A DNA stretch of 50,090 bases from Mycolicibacterium peregrinum (GTDB taxonomy: Bacteria; Actinomycetota; Actinomycetes; Mycobacteriales; Mycobacteriaceae): positions 1 through 50,090 of the forward strand of contig NZ_LZSY01000122.1 in assembly GCF_001665625.1 (NCBI RefSeq), in the 5' to 3' direction. Below, in pieces: positions 25,857 to 34,516 of this stretch; position 1 is the stretch's first letter, and every line of letters starts with the position of its first letter. The position numbers were made by a program, and so were the translations under genes. The notes below the pieces were generated by a model. That model worked only from the letters and a program-made list of their open reading frames with translations. It searched no databases and had not been told where the DNA came from.

Positions 25857-27343
25857 CTTCCGACGGCACATTCGACCCCGAGACCGTCACGGCCGAGCAG
25901 CGCGATTACGCGCTCGACCGAGCGATCAACGGTTTGCGCGAAGACGATCCCATACATTCGGCGTCCAAACCGTTGACCGGCTGGCAGAAGCCGGTGCTGT
26001 GGGGCCTGCTGGCGATTGTGATCGCCTTCGGCATCTGGCGGCCCCTGCAGACCACCGTGACACTCATCGGGTTGTGCACGCTGGCATATCTTTTGACGCT
26101 CGGCGACCGGGTGCTGATCTTCAAGCGCGGGTTGGCATCGCGGCCGATCGTGATCCCCGACGACGTGGCGCGCGCAATTCCCGATGAAGACCTGCCGCCG
26201 TACACGATCCTGGTGCCGGCCTACAACGAGCCGGAAGTGGTAGCCGACCTCATCGCGGCGATGGATGCGCTGGAGTACCCAAGAGACCGCCTCCAGGTGC
26301 TGCTGCTGCTCGAAGCCGACGACCAGATCACGATCGACGCGGCGAAGGCCTGCGGCGAATCCGACGTCATCACAATCCTTTTGGTGCCCCCTGCCGAGCC
26401 CCGCACCAAACCCAAGGCGTGCAACTACGGTCTGCATTTCGCCACCGGCGACATCGTCACGATCTTCGATGCGGAGGATCTGCCCGAGCCGCTGCAGCTG
26501 CGTCGTGTGGTGGCGGCCTTCCGGGACCTGCCCGACGACGTGGCATGCGTTCAAGCCAAGTTGGTGTACCACAACGGCCATCAGAATCTGCTGACAGCCT
26601 GGTTCACCGCCGAGTACGCGCTGTGGTTCGGCTATCTGCTGCCGGGCATGATGGTGAGCACCTCGCCGATACCCTTGGGCGGCACCTCCAATCACCTTCG
26701 CCGTGACATCCTGCAAAGAATCGGCGCGTGGGATCCGTTCAACGTCACCGAAGATGCGGACCTCGGCCTGCGCATCGCCTCGCACGGCTATCACACCGCG
26801 GTGATCGACTCGTACACGCTGGAAGAGGCCAACAGTGATGCGATCAACTGGATCCGCCAGCGCTCTCGGTGGTACAAGGGCTATCTGCAGACCTGGCTGG
26901 TACACACCCGCGAGCCGGTGAAGCTGTACCGCACGTTGGGACTGCGCTCGTTCATCCGGTTCAACCTGGTGCTGGCCGGTACCCCGATCATCGCGGTGCT
27001 CAACCTGCTGTTCTGGTTCATCACCGTGTTGTGGTTCCTGGGGCAGCCGGCTGTCGTCGGCTCGGTGTTCCCTGCGCTGATCTACTTCCCGGCGTTGTTC
27101 GCCATGATCATCGGCAACTTCACCGTGATGTATATGAACATGATCGCCCTGCGCGAGGACGATCGATCTGATCTGCTACTCGCCGCCCTCAGCGTCCCGC
27201 TGTTCTGGCTGATGATGAGCATCGCGGCGGCCAAGGGTGCCTACCAGATGATCCGGCAGCCGTCGTTCTGGGAGAAGACCTTTCACGGGTTGGCCGAGCG
27301 TCCTGAGGACAAGGCCGCTCACGAGCAGATGGCCTCGACGTGA
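25853..27343 (+). CDS. Processive family 2 glycosyltransferase (BcsA/XagB-like, no PilZ domain)
   Basis: A 496-aa membrane glycosyltransferase. Two TM segments (about 43-85) precede the cytosolic GT-A domain: ILVPAYNEP (about 118), DAEDLPEP (D206, D209), TEDADLGLRI (E300, D301) and the processivity motif QRSRW (Q336-W340). Three or four TM segments follow (about 370-470). This order is that of cellulose and hyaluronan synthases and of XagB-type enzymes. No PilZ domain follows, so direct c-di-GMP activation as in BcsA is unlikely. The sugar is unknown. ATGA overlap with the gene before and GTGA overlap with the gene after indicate one operon. Confidence 0.85.
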   Translation: MTSDGTFDPETVTAEQRDYALDRAINGLREDDPIHSASKPLTGWQKPVLWGLLAIVIAFGIWRPLQTTVTLIGLCTLAYLLTLGDRVLIFKRGLASRPIVIPDDVARAIPDEDLPPYTILVPAYNEPEVVADLIAAMDALEYPRDRLQVLLLLEADDQITIDAAKACGESDVITILLVPPAEPRTKPKACNYGLHFATGDIVTIFDAEDLPEPLQLRRVVAAFRDLPDDVACVQAKLVYHNGHQNLLTAWFTAEYALWFGYLLPGMMVSTSPIPLGGTSNHLRRDILQRIGAWDPFNVTEDADLGLRIASHGYHTAVIDSYTLEEANSDAINWIRQRSRWYKGYLQTWLVHTREPVKLYRTLGLRSFIRFNLVLAGTPIIAVLNLLFWFITVLWFLGQPAVVGSVFPALIYFPALFAMIIGNFTVMYMNMIALREDDRSDLLLAALSVPLFWLMMSIAAAKGAYQMIRQPSFWEKTFHGLAERPEDKAAHEQMAST

Positions 27344-29031
27344 TGTCAGCGGCGGCCGGACGGTCGGATTTCAGACTGAAGCTGACGATCTTCTTCGCGA
27401 TGCTCTTCGTCTACCTTGCGGTCGGACATTGGCTGCAGGTCCAGCACGGGTTCATCATGGGCGACACGCTGTCACGTGTGGTGGCCACCCAGTCGGTGCT
27501 GTTCAGTCGTGATCCTCACCTGGCTGCCCTCGGGTTCATCTTTACCCCGGTGGCCGCCATGGTGCAGATACCGGCGGTCGCGCTGGGCGCGGTGTGGCCC
27601 GATATCGCCGGCAAGGCGTTCGCCGGCACGATCATGTCGGCGACCTTCATGGCCGGTGCCGCAGTCCAGATGCTCAGTATGGGCACTGATCGCGGTCTGC
27701 CCCGGGCATATTCGGTAACGCTGACCCTGTTGTTCGCTCTCAACCCGATGATCATCTTCTACGGATCCAACGGGATGAGCGAAGCTCCGTTCATCTTCTT
27801 CATGACCTGGGCCGTGCGGCGGCTCATCTTGTGGATGGTCGACGACGACGTGCATCACCTCGTCGCAGCGGGCGGTATCGCGATGGGGCTGGCCTACCTG
27901 ACCCGCTACGACGCGGCGGCCTGTGTCGCGGCAGCCGGATTCCTGGTCGGCATCACGACATATCTTCGGGCCAAACCGCCGCCCCGGTTGCGGCGCGCGA
28001 TTCTGGACATGTTGATCGTTGCGGGCCCCGGGTTTCTGGCGTTCCTGGGCTGGGCGGCGGCCGGCTGGCTGATCACGGGTGAGGCTTTCGCACAGTTCAC
28101 CTCGCAGTACGGCAACACGGCGATTCTTGAGCAATCCGGGCAGACGGCCCCGAATCTCTTCGACGGCCTGATCTTCGCCGCGATGTGCATCATGCTGCTG
28201 GCACCGACCATGTTGCCGCTGGCGTTGTGGGCGGTGATGCAGCGGTGGGGACGCCCGAATTGGCAGATGTTGATCGTCCCCCTGGCGTTGTTCGGTGCGG
28301 TGTTGGCATTCCAGTCGTACAGCTACGCCTCGGGATCGACGTTCCCGTTCCTGCGTTTCTTCATCATCGCGATACCGCTGTGCGTGACCATGGCGATGCT
28401 CGGCGTTCCGGACGGGGTCTTCAGGACACCCACGCGGCGGGGTAGGTACGCACCGGTCCAGACCGCTGAACCGGTGCCCAGATCCAGGTCCGCCGCGCCC
28501 TACATCGCCGTCGCCGCGACGGTCGCCGTCGGCATTCCGGTGACGATGCTCGGGATGGCCGAACCGAAGTTCGCGCCGCAAGAATACGGACTCGGTGCTG
28601 TACTGAATCCGGACCCGTACAACGTGACCGACCGCAAGGCCATCGAGCACCAGATCGCCCGGACGTTCGGGACGGAACGCAAGATCGCCCAGTATCTGGA
28701 GAACCTCGATCTGCCGGACAGCTCGGTGATCACCGATACCGTGTACGGGTTCGGCATTCTGGCGGCGTCGAGCCGGCCGCGGGTTTTCGTGATCCCGTCA
28801 GATCCGGACTTCACCGAGTTGCTCAATGATCCGACCGCCAACGGCGTGAAGTATCTGCTGGCGGTGCCCGCCACGGGCCGAGGCACCTCCGATGCGCTCA
28901 ATGTGCGCTACCCGACGCTGTACGACACTGGTGCCGAGGTTGCGACGCTCGAGTTGGAGATCCCCAATGACGGTGACGGCCAGCCGGATTGGCGTCTCTA
29001 CCGGGTCAACGAGCAGGTTCCGAGGCGTTAG
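27340..29031 (+). CDS. GT-C-like polytopic membrane glycosyltransferase
   Basis: A 563-aa protein with about 10-12 TM segments and a C-terminal soluble domain (about 400-563). The first extracytoplasmic loop contains GDTLSRVVATQS, an acidic-residue loop of the type used by GT-C enzymes that take polyprenyl-phosphate sugars, followed by YGSNGMSEAPF and AYLTRYDAAA. This suggests transfer of a lipid-linked sugar outside the membrane, for example to decorate the polymer made by the GT2. Start is GTG 27340 (GTGA overlap) or ATG 27343; the difference is one residue. It is the last gene of the operon and ends 12 bp from a convergent lipase-family gene. Confidence 0.75.
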   Translation: MMSAAAGRSDFRLKLTIFFAMLFVYLAVGHWLQVQHGFIMGDTLSRVVATQSVLFSRDPHLAALGFIFTPVAAMVQIPAVALGAVWPDIAGKAFAGTIMSATFMAGAAVQMLSMGTDRGLPRAYSVTLTLLFALNPMIIFYGSNGMSEAPFIFFMTWAVRRLILWMVDDDVHHLVAAGGIAMGLAYLTRYDAAACVAAAGFLVGITTYLRAKPPPRLRRAILDMLIVAGPGFLAFLGWAAAGWLITGEAFAQFTSQYGNTAILEQSGQTAPNLFDGLIFAAMCIMLLAPTMLPLALWAVMQRWGRPNWQMLIVPLALFGAVLAFQSYSYASGSTFPFLRFFIIAIPLCVTMAMLGVPDGVFRTPTRRGRYAPVQTAEPVPRSRSAAPYIAVAATVAVGIPVTMLGMAEPKFAPQEYGLGAVLNPDPYNVTDRKAIEHQIARTFGTERKIAQYLENLDLPDSSVITDTVYGFGILAASSRPRVFVIPSDPDFTELLNDPTANGVKYLLAVPATGRGTSDALNVRYPTLYDTGAEVATLELEIPNDGDGQPDWRLYRVNEQVPRR

Positions 29032-29043
29032 CCGCGCCGTGGA

Positions 29044-30237
29044 TCAGCCCGGATGGGCAGCGAGGAACGCGGGGCAGTCGTTGGCTGCCGGAACCGATTT
29101 CATCCGATCATTGAGCCATCCCACGGCCGCCACGGGTTCGACCGCTTCGCGGGGCTTGTCGGGCCAGAAGGCTATCTGGATACCGTCGCCCATCTTGCAG
29201 GCTGCAGTGAGCGCGCGCTCGGTCGAGGCGGCGGGGATCACTGAGTCCTGACCGGCATAGATGACGTACATCGGTGCCGCGGTCGGGCCTTGCGGCAGGT
29301 TGGTCTTCTGGAGGTAGCCGCGCAACGTCTTCACTGCCTCAGGACCGGCGGGGCGCAGATCATCAGCGCTCAGCTTGTCGGCCAGCGACCTTCGTTGCGG
29401 AATGTCATTGCAGCTGAGCAGGGCATCCCAATTCTCTTGCGCGGCGCCCCGGCGGTAGTCGTCGAGCTCGAAGTCGTAGTAGTACTGATCCTTCAACGCT
29501 GCCAGGTACGCGATGTAGGCCAGCTTCTGGTCGGTGTTGAGTGTGCCGGCCGTGGCGCCATCTACGAGCACGTCGATGTTCGCCATCGGCGCCAAGGAAG
29601 CGGTGGCGACGAGATTGAGGTCGTAACCGTAGTTGTCGATGAGTTCATTTGCCGCCCAAGAGGCCTGGCCGCCCTCCCTGGCGCCCAGCGCAGCCCATGA
29701 GGTGGATGTGTTGGGCACTATTGTTCTTGCGGCCCGCACCGCATCGATCATGTTGTAACCGGCCGTGGTCGAGTCCAGATACGGGTGGAAGTCATATTCG
29801 TCAGGCTGGGACGGCTTTCCCAGGCCTTGGTAGTCGGGGACGGCGACCACGTAGCCGGCCTTCAGCAGCGCCTCCACTGTCGATGCCTCGCCCCGCAGAT
29901 CCGGCGACAGCGATGGGGCGCAATCCGCGGAAGTGCCGGCGGTCCGGTGTGCCAGCGCCACAATCGGAAAGCCATCCTTGGGCACATCGCCCTTCGGTAC
30001 GAATACCGTCCCGGTCACGTGCGAGACCGCGTCGTTCACACCGTTACGCGACGCGTATGTGATCACCTTCGCCTCTGAGCTTGCTTCCTGCAATGCCGGA
30101 ACGACGTTGTCCAGTGGCGCCTGGGACAGGACATGACCGGCGTCGTCGGGGCGCTCGGTCGCAGCCTGATTCGACGAGCCACTGCAGGCGGTGAGGACGG
30201 CGAGAGCAACTGACAGCAATACCGCGACTCGAACCAT
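29044..30237 (-). CDS. Secretory-lipase-family lipoprotein lacking the expected nucleophilic Ser
   Basis: A 397-aa alpha/beta-hydrolase of the LIP (secretory lipase) family. The signal peptide MVRVAVLLSVALAVLTAC ends in lipobox LTAC, so it should be lipid-anchored. GFPIVALAHRTAGTSADCAPSL, LLKAGYVVAVPDYQGLG and a late YVIYAGQDSVIPA match the family. At the nucleophile elbow the usual G-x-S-x-G reads GAREGG: residue 187 is Arg (AGG on the minus strand, 29677-29679), where Ser would be expected. The protein may be a non-catalytic member, or its elbow may be misaligned by me. The ATG at 30237 is chosen for the signal peptide; the long upstream open frame is antisense noise. Confidence 0.85.
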   Translation of the reverse strand: MVRVAVLLSVALAVLTACSGSSNQAATERPDDAGHVLSQAPLDNVVPALQEASSEAKVITYASRNGVNDAVSHVTGTVFVPKGDVPKDGFPIVALAHRTAGTSADCAPSLSPDLRGEASTVEALLKAGYVVAVPDYQGLGKPSQPDEYDFHPYLDSTTAGYNMIDAVRAARTIVPNTSTSWAALGAREGGQASWAANELIDNYGYDLNLVATASLAPMANIDVLVDGATAGTLNTDQKLAYIAYLAALKDQYYYDFELDDYRRGAAQENWDALLSCNDIPQRRSLADKLSADDLRPAGPEAVKTLRGYLQKTNLPQGPTAAPMYVIYAGQDSVIPAASTERALTAACKMGDGIQIAFWPDKPREAVEPVAAVGWLNDRMKSVPAANDCPAFLAAHPG

Positions 30238-30344
30238 CTGACGTCCCCTGATTGGTGATCCGCATTTGGTGGGCACACTCCATCTTTTCACCGATGCTCG
30301 GCGGATCTGGCCGGATAGCCGATGGAAATAGCCGACATCGGCAA

Positions 30345-30350
30345 TAGATT
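30345..30350 (+). promoter_or_regulatory. -10 element before the beta-helix gene
   Basis: TAGATT followed by seven bases and the ATG at 30358, consistent with a leaderless transcript. No clear -35. Confidence 0.35.
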
Positions 30351-30357
30351 GGGAACC

Positions 30358-31644
30358 ATGTCTGTGATCGATGTGACGTCGTACGGGGCCACCGGGGATG
30401 GACAGACCGACGACCATGCGGCGGTCATGACGGCCATTCGGCAGGCCGTCGATGCCGGTGGCGGCACGGTGTTCTTCCCGGCCGGGGTGTATGCGCTGTC
30501 GGATTCCATCGGCAATGGTGTCGACGGCTTTTCTCAGGTCTGCCTGCTCGGCGACGGTGAACGTGCCGCTCGCTTGCGCGTGATAGCCGATGTGCCACCG
30601 ATCAGCGGGCACTGGATCGAGAGCCGGATCGAGAACCTGAAGATCGACGCGAACGATCAGGGTGCACCGGGATTCGACGTCGATCTCGACAAGAGCTATA
30701 TCAGGCACTGCTGGGTCACGGGATGGACCGACTACGGGATGCGGCTCAACGCCACCACCGAAGGCTTGCTGAACTGGATCGACGACAACTTCATAGAACA
30801 GAGCACGGGTTACGGCATCCACACCACCTACCGGTTCTACGACTCGTGGATCGTGAACAACAACATCGGGTCGACGGGGCCCAACCTGTCGGTCGAGGCC
30901 GGTCCCGTGCGCATTCTCGCCAATCACCTCGACGGAGCGCCGCAGAACAACATCGAGCTGCGCGGCAACAAGCAGCTGACCATCATCGGCAACATCTGTG
31001 AGGGTGCCCGCAAGGAGGCCATCGTCTTCACGATGCCGTCATGGCTGGAGTCGGATGACGAACAGATCGCCATCGTCGGCAACAACATCACCAACGGTGG
31101 CAAAGGCGCACCCGGCGAGTATCCCGCCATCGGGATCTATTCGGTCGACGCCGAGCATCGGACCAAGGGGTTCAACGTCACCGGCAACTACATTGCGAAC
31201 ACCGACGAGGGCGCGGGCTGGAGCTACGCGGTGGATGCGCAGTATGTCGACGATATTGCGATATGCGGAAACCAGTGGGACAACAACGGATACAGCGTTG
31301 CTGCGATTCGGGCCGAGGGGAGAAACGTCGGGATTGCGGGCAACACGTCGGGTAATCGGGAACCACCGTCGGGACGCGCGGTCATCAGGCTGTCCGGCGA
31401 CAGCACACTCGAGAGCGGGCCGCCGGTCGAGTACGTCTACCTGTTGGCTTCAGGCTCGGCCGCGGCCACGCTGCCCACTGCCGTTGACAACACCCGCCGT
31501 TATACGGTCTAGAACATCTCAGGTGTGGGCGCGACACTCCGAGCTTCGGAGGGGCAGCGTATCGACTCCGAAGCCCAGCTGACGCTCGCCGACGGTATGG
31601 CCGTCACGGTGATCTCGGACGGGATCAATTGGTGGACCATATGA
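30358..31644 (+). pseudogene. Right-handed parallel beta-helix (pectate-lyase-like) protein, interrupted by an amber codon
   Basis: The protein opens MSVIDVTSYGATGDGQTDDHAAVMTAI, the N-cap of the pectate lyase superfamily (Pectate_lyase_3), and continues with many short Asn-rich rungs such as WIVNNNIGS, ITIIGNICEG, IAIVGNNITNG and FNVTGNYIAN. A TAG at 31510-31512 stops it after 384 residues. The same frame then continues for 43 more residues, NISGVGATLRASEG... to ...VISDGINWWTI, ending at TGA 31642-31644. That tail is a common C-terminal cap in tail-fibre and beta-helix proteins (normally YTVKN, so Lys AAG to TAG is likely). The stable core may still fold. The nearby glycosyltransferase operon suggests a polysaccharide-acting enzyme. 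Confidence 0.8.
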
Positions 31645-31654
31645 CTGCCGGCGG

Positions 31655-34015
31655 CTAATCCAATTTCGTCGCCAGTTTCAGCCGGTCCATGCCAGAGGGT
31701 TCGTCGTAGTCGCCGAACTTGAATGTCACCGATTCGAACTTCCCGGTGAACGGGAAGGGCGCCCGGTCGGCATAGTCTTCGCACACCGGTGAAACGTTGT
31801 CCATACCGACGTCGAAGCATTCGGTCCCGCAACGCTGAGGGACCTGGCGCTCGACACGGGTCTGCGCCACCTGAGTGCCGTCGACCGAGACCGTCACGGA
31901 TGCTGGGCATCCGGGTTGCGGACTGTCCGGCTGGAAGTCGACGACGATGGTGTGCTTGCCGGGAGCGAGTGGTTCCTCGGCCGTCGCGTCGTAACGCTCG
32001 AGGCCGAAATAGTTGTAGTGGTAACGGACTCTGCCCTCCCACAAGAACAGCGCGAAGCCCGCGGCATCGCCACCGAGTGCCGCCAGCACACCCTCGGCGC
32101 CGCCGTCGGGAATCTCGACGGGCACGGTGATTTCGTGGGGGACGCCGACCATTTTCGGTGCGGAACCTTCCGGTAGCCGGATCATGCCCGGGTGAAAGGT
32201 GACCTCTTTGCGACCGGTGAAGAAGCTGGGCCGCAGGGTGACGTCGAGACGTTCTGCGAAGCGATCGTCGATCGGCAGCACGTTGTACTTGGCCGCTTCG
32301 GCCAGGAACATGTCTTGCAGCTCAGCGAGTTTGGCGGGCTCCTGCTCGGCGAGGTCCACCGATTGACTGAAGTCCTCGCCGATGTTGTACAGCTCCCATT
32401 TATCGTCGTCGTAGGAGAAGGTGCCTGAGGTTTCCCAGGGCAGCCGGCCGTGGCGGACAGAGGCGATCCAACCGTCGTGATACATCGCGCGGTTGCCCAT
32501 CATCTCGAAATATTGTTTGTCGTGACTGCTTTTGGCGGCACCGTCGGCGAATGAGTAGACGAAGCTGGTTCCTTCGATGGGTCGTTGGATATACCCGTTG
32601 ACCTCGACGGGTTCACGGACGCCGACGATCTCCAAAAGGGTTGGTAGAACATCGATCACATGGTGGAACTGGGACCGCACCGCTCCATGGTCGGAGATCT
32701 TCTCGGGCCAGGAGATGACCATGCTGTTGCGGGTCCCGCCGAAGTGCGAGGCCACCTGCTTGGTCCACTGGAACGGGGTGTCCCCGGCATGCGCCCAACC
32801 GACCGCATAGTGCGGCGAGGTGCCCGGCAGTCCCCACTTGTCGATGAACGGCAGGGACTCCTCGATGGTCGGCTGCTGGCCGTTGAGGCTCATGATCTCG
32901 TTGGGCGTGCCGATCAGCGAACCCTCGCCAGAGGATCCGTTGTCGCCGATGATGTAGATGACGATGGTGTTGTCGAGTTCGCCGATCGCCTCGATGGCGT
33001 CGACGACCCGGCCCACTTCGTAGTCGGCGTGTTCGAGGAAGTCGGCGAAGTTCTCGGCCTGACGCGCGAACAGCGCCTGATGTTCGGCCGGCTGACTTTC
33101 CCATGACGGGATCTGTTCGGGCCGTTCGGTGAGTTTGGTACCCGCCGGAATGATGCCCATGTCCAACTGGTTCTGGTGCACGATCTTGCGGTACTCGTCC
33201 CAGCCCATGTCGAAGCGGCCCTTGTTGCGGCCGCGCCAGTCCAGCGGGGGCTGGTGTGGCGCATGCCCGGCACCGGTGGACAGGTAACCGAAGAAGGGCC
33301 GATCCGGTGCGATCGTCTTCTGTGCCTGGATCCAGGCGATGGCATCGTCGGCCAGATCGCGCTGCAGCTGATAGCCGTCCTCGGCGCGCGCGGGTGGCTC
33401 GACGGGAGTGGTGTTGCGGATCAGTGACGGATAGAACTGGTCGGTCTCTCCGGAGATGAAGCCGTAGAAATAGTCGAAGCCTTGATTGGTGGGCCAGTTG
33501 TCGAACGGTCCTGCCGGGCTGGTCTGGTTGTCGGGGACGTTGTGGTTCTTGCCCCACCAGGCGCAGGTGTAGCCGGCTTGTTTGAGCAGCTCGCCCATGG
33601 TCGCGCAGCTCTTGGGGATGATGCCGCAGTAGCCGGGGTAACCGGTGGCCATCTCCTGGATGACGCCGGTGGCCACCGAGTGGTGGTTACGCCCGGTCAG
33701 CAGCGCCGCTCGCGTCGGAGAGCACAACGCGGTGGTGTGGAACTGGTTGTAGAACAGGCCCCGCTTGTGCAGCCGTTCGGCGGTTGGCATTCGGACCAGA
33801 CCGCCGTTGACACTCGGCCAGCCGAAGCCGATGTCATCGAGCAGGACGAGCAGGATGTTGGGGGAGCCCGTGGGGGCCTGCCGAACGGGCGGGAAATCCG
33901 GCGTCGAATCCTGTGCGTACAGGTTGATGGTGGCGTTGGGGAACGTCCACTCCGGCTCGGGCAGGTGATAGCGGTCGAGGTGCAGTGGGAATTCGGAACT
34001 GCGGTCGTCAGCCAT
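31655..34015 (-). CDS. Arylsulfatase-type sulfatase
   Basis: A 786-aa type I sulfatase. The metal-binding LLDDIGFG (D60, D61) and the formylglycine motif CSPTRAALLTGR (C98) are intact, so it depends on a formylglycine-generating enzyme encoded elsewhere. GAGHAPHQPPLDW and IIGDNGSSGEG are further active-site stretches. A C-terminal beta-rich domain of about 220 residues follows the catalytic core, as in mycobacterial AtsA. No signal peptide is visible. The ATG at 34015 is preferred over the frame's extension to 34102. The architecture and length match the atsA product at the right edge, so the two are paralogues. An inverted repeat 56 bp upstream probably controls it. Confidence 0.92.
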   Translation of the reverse strand: MADDRSSEFPLHLDRYHLPEPEWTFPNATINLYAQDSTPDFPPVRQAPTGSPNILLVLLDDIGFGWPSVNGGLVRMPTAERLHKRGLFYNQFHTTALCSPTRAALLTGRNHHSVATGVIQEMATGYPGYCGIIPKSCATMGELLKQAGYTCAWWGKNHNVPDNQTSPAGPFDNWPTNQGFDYFYGFISGETDQFYPSLIRNTTPVEPPARAEDGYQLQRDLADDAIAWIQAQKTIAPDRPFFGYLSTGAGHAPHQPPLDWRGRNKGRFDMGWDEYRKIVHQNQLDMGIIPAGTKLTERPEQIPSWESQPAEHQALFARQAENFADFLEHADYEVGRVVDAIEAIGELDNTIVIYIIGDNGSSGEGSLIGTPNEIMSLNGQQPTIEESLPFIDKWGLPGTSPHYAVGWAHAGDTPFQWTKQVASHFGGTRNSMVISWPEKISDHGAVRSQFHHVIDVLPTLLEIVGVREPVEVNGYIQRPIEGTSFVYSFADGAAKSSHDKQYFEMMGNRAMYHDGWIASVRHGRLPWETSGTFSYDDDKWELYNIGEDFSQSVDLAEQEPAKLAELQDMFLAEAAKYNVLPIDDRFAERLDVTLRPSFFTGRKEVTFHPGMIRLPEGSAPKMVGVPHEITVPVEIPDGGAEGVLAALGGDAAGFALFLWEGRVRYHYNYFGLERYDATAEEPLAPGKHTIVVDFQPDSPQPGCPASVTVSVDGTQVAQTRVERQVPQRCGTECFDVGMDNVSPVCEDYADRAPFPFTGKFESVTFKFGDYDEPSGMDRLKLATKLD

Positions 34016-34070
34016 GGGATCGATCGTGCCACGGGGCTTGCTGAGATGCCACGAAGTTGCGTGAATAGCC

Positions 34071-34096
34071 TTGTGTCCAAGTGTAATTGGACACAA
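34071..34096. repeat. 10-bp inverted repeat, putative operator of the sulfatase gene
   Basis: TTGTGTCCAA (34071-34080) and TTGGACACAA (34087-34096) are perfect inverted copies around GTGTAA. The length and symmetry suit a TetR- or GntR-type dimer site; no regulator gene is adjacent. Confidence 0.65.
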
Positions 34097-34464
34097 AGTC
34101 ATGACCGGAAGTGGCTCCGGGGCTTGGGCCTTTGTCGGTCACTACTGTACGCGCCCGGCGGATGGCATTCGCCGGCGGCGATCGGTGATCGTCTCACCCG
34201 AAATGGGTGGGGCACTCGAACGAGGTGGGATCCAAGGCAGATTCAGCATTCTGTATTGCAGAGCCGGTTTCGTTCGATTTCAGTGCTGATTTCGAGGTCA
34301 CGCCTGGAACACACCGCTGCGGGCATGAATACATCAGGCCGAGTTTTGACGGCAAAGACCGTGTTGGCGCAACGCGCACGTGCAAACATGGTCAGTGGGT
34401 TGTGACGTCAGTTTGGCCGGGGCCGTTTTGATTTCGCCGGGCCGGCAGCCTGGACGATCACAAC

Positions 34465-34492
34465 TGCACCCGTAAAAGTGCACCCGTAAAAG
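34465..34492 (+). repeat. Two tandem copies of a 14-bp repeat before the alcohol dehydrogenase
   Basis: TGCACCCGTAAAAG occurs twice back to back, ending 24 bp before the ATG at 34517. It could be a replication slippage product or paired activator half-sites. Confidence 0.7.
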
Positions 34493-34516
34493 CCAACTAG
34501 GAAAGCGGGCACGCAG

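Larger units (their letters stand above)
34016..34516. promoter_or_regulatory. Divergent regulatory region between sulfatase and alcohol dehydrogenase
   Basis: A 501-bp gene-free region, somewhat lower in GC than its flanks. It holds the long inverted repeat at 34071-34096 on the sulfatase side and a 14-bp tandem repeat at 34465-34492 on the dehydrogenase side. The middle (34100-34460) has short open frames but nothing that looks like a protein. Confidence 0.6.

Noticed and set aside
24663..25871. 402-codon minus-strand open frame over the nine-TM gene.
   Set aside because: The translation is His/Arg/Gln-rich shadow sequence; the plus-strand frame has stop/start overlaps on both sides.
30238..30927. 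N-terminal extension of the lipase-family gene up to 30927.
   Set aside because: It would run antisense through the beta-helix gene, and a proper lipoprotein signal peptide starts at 30237.
34100..34460. Small protein genes in the sulfatase-dehydrogenase spacer.
   Set aside because: The short open frames have no RBS, no coding bias and no recognisable sequence.
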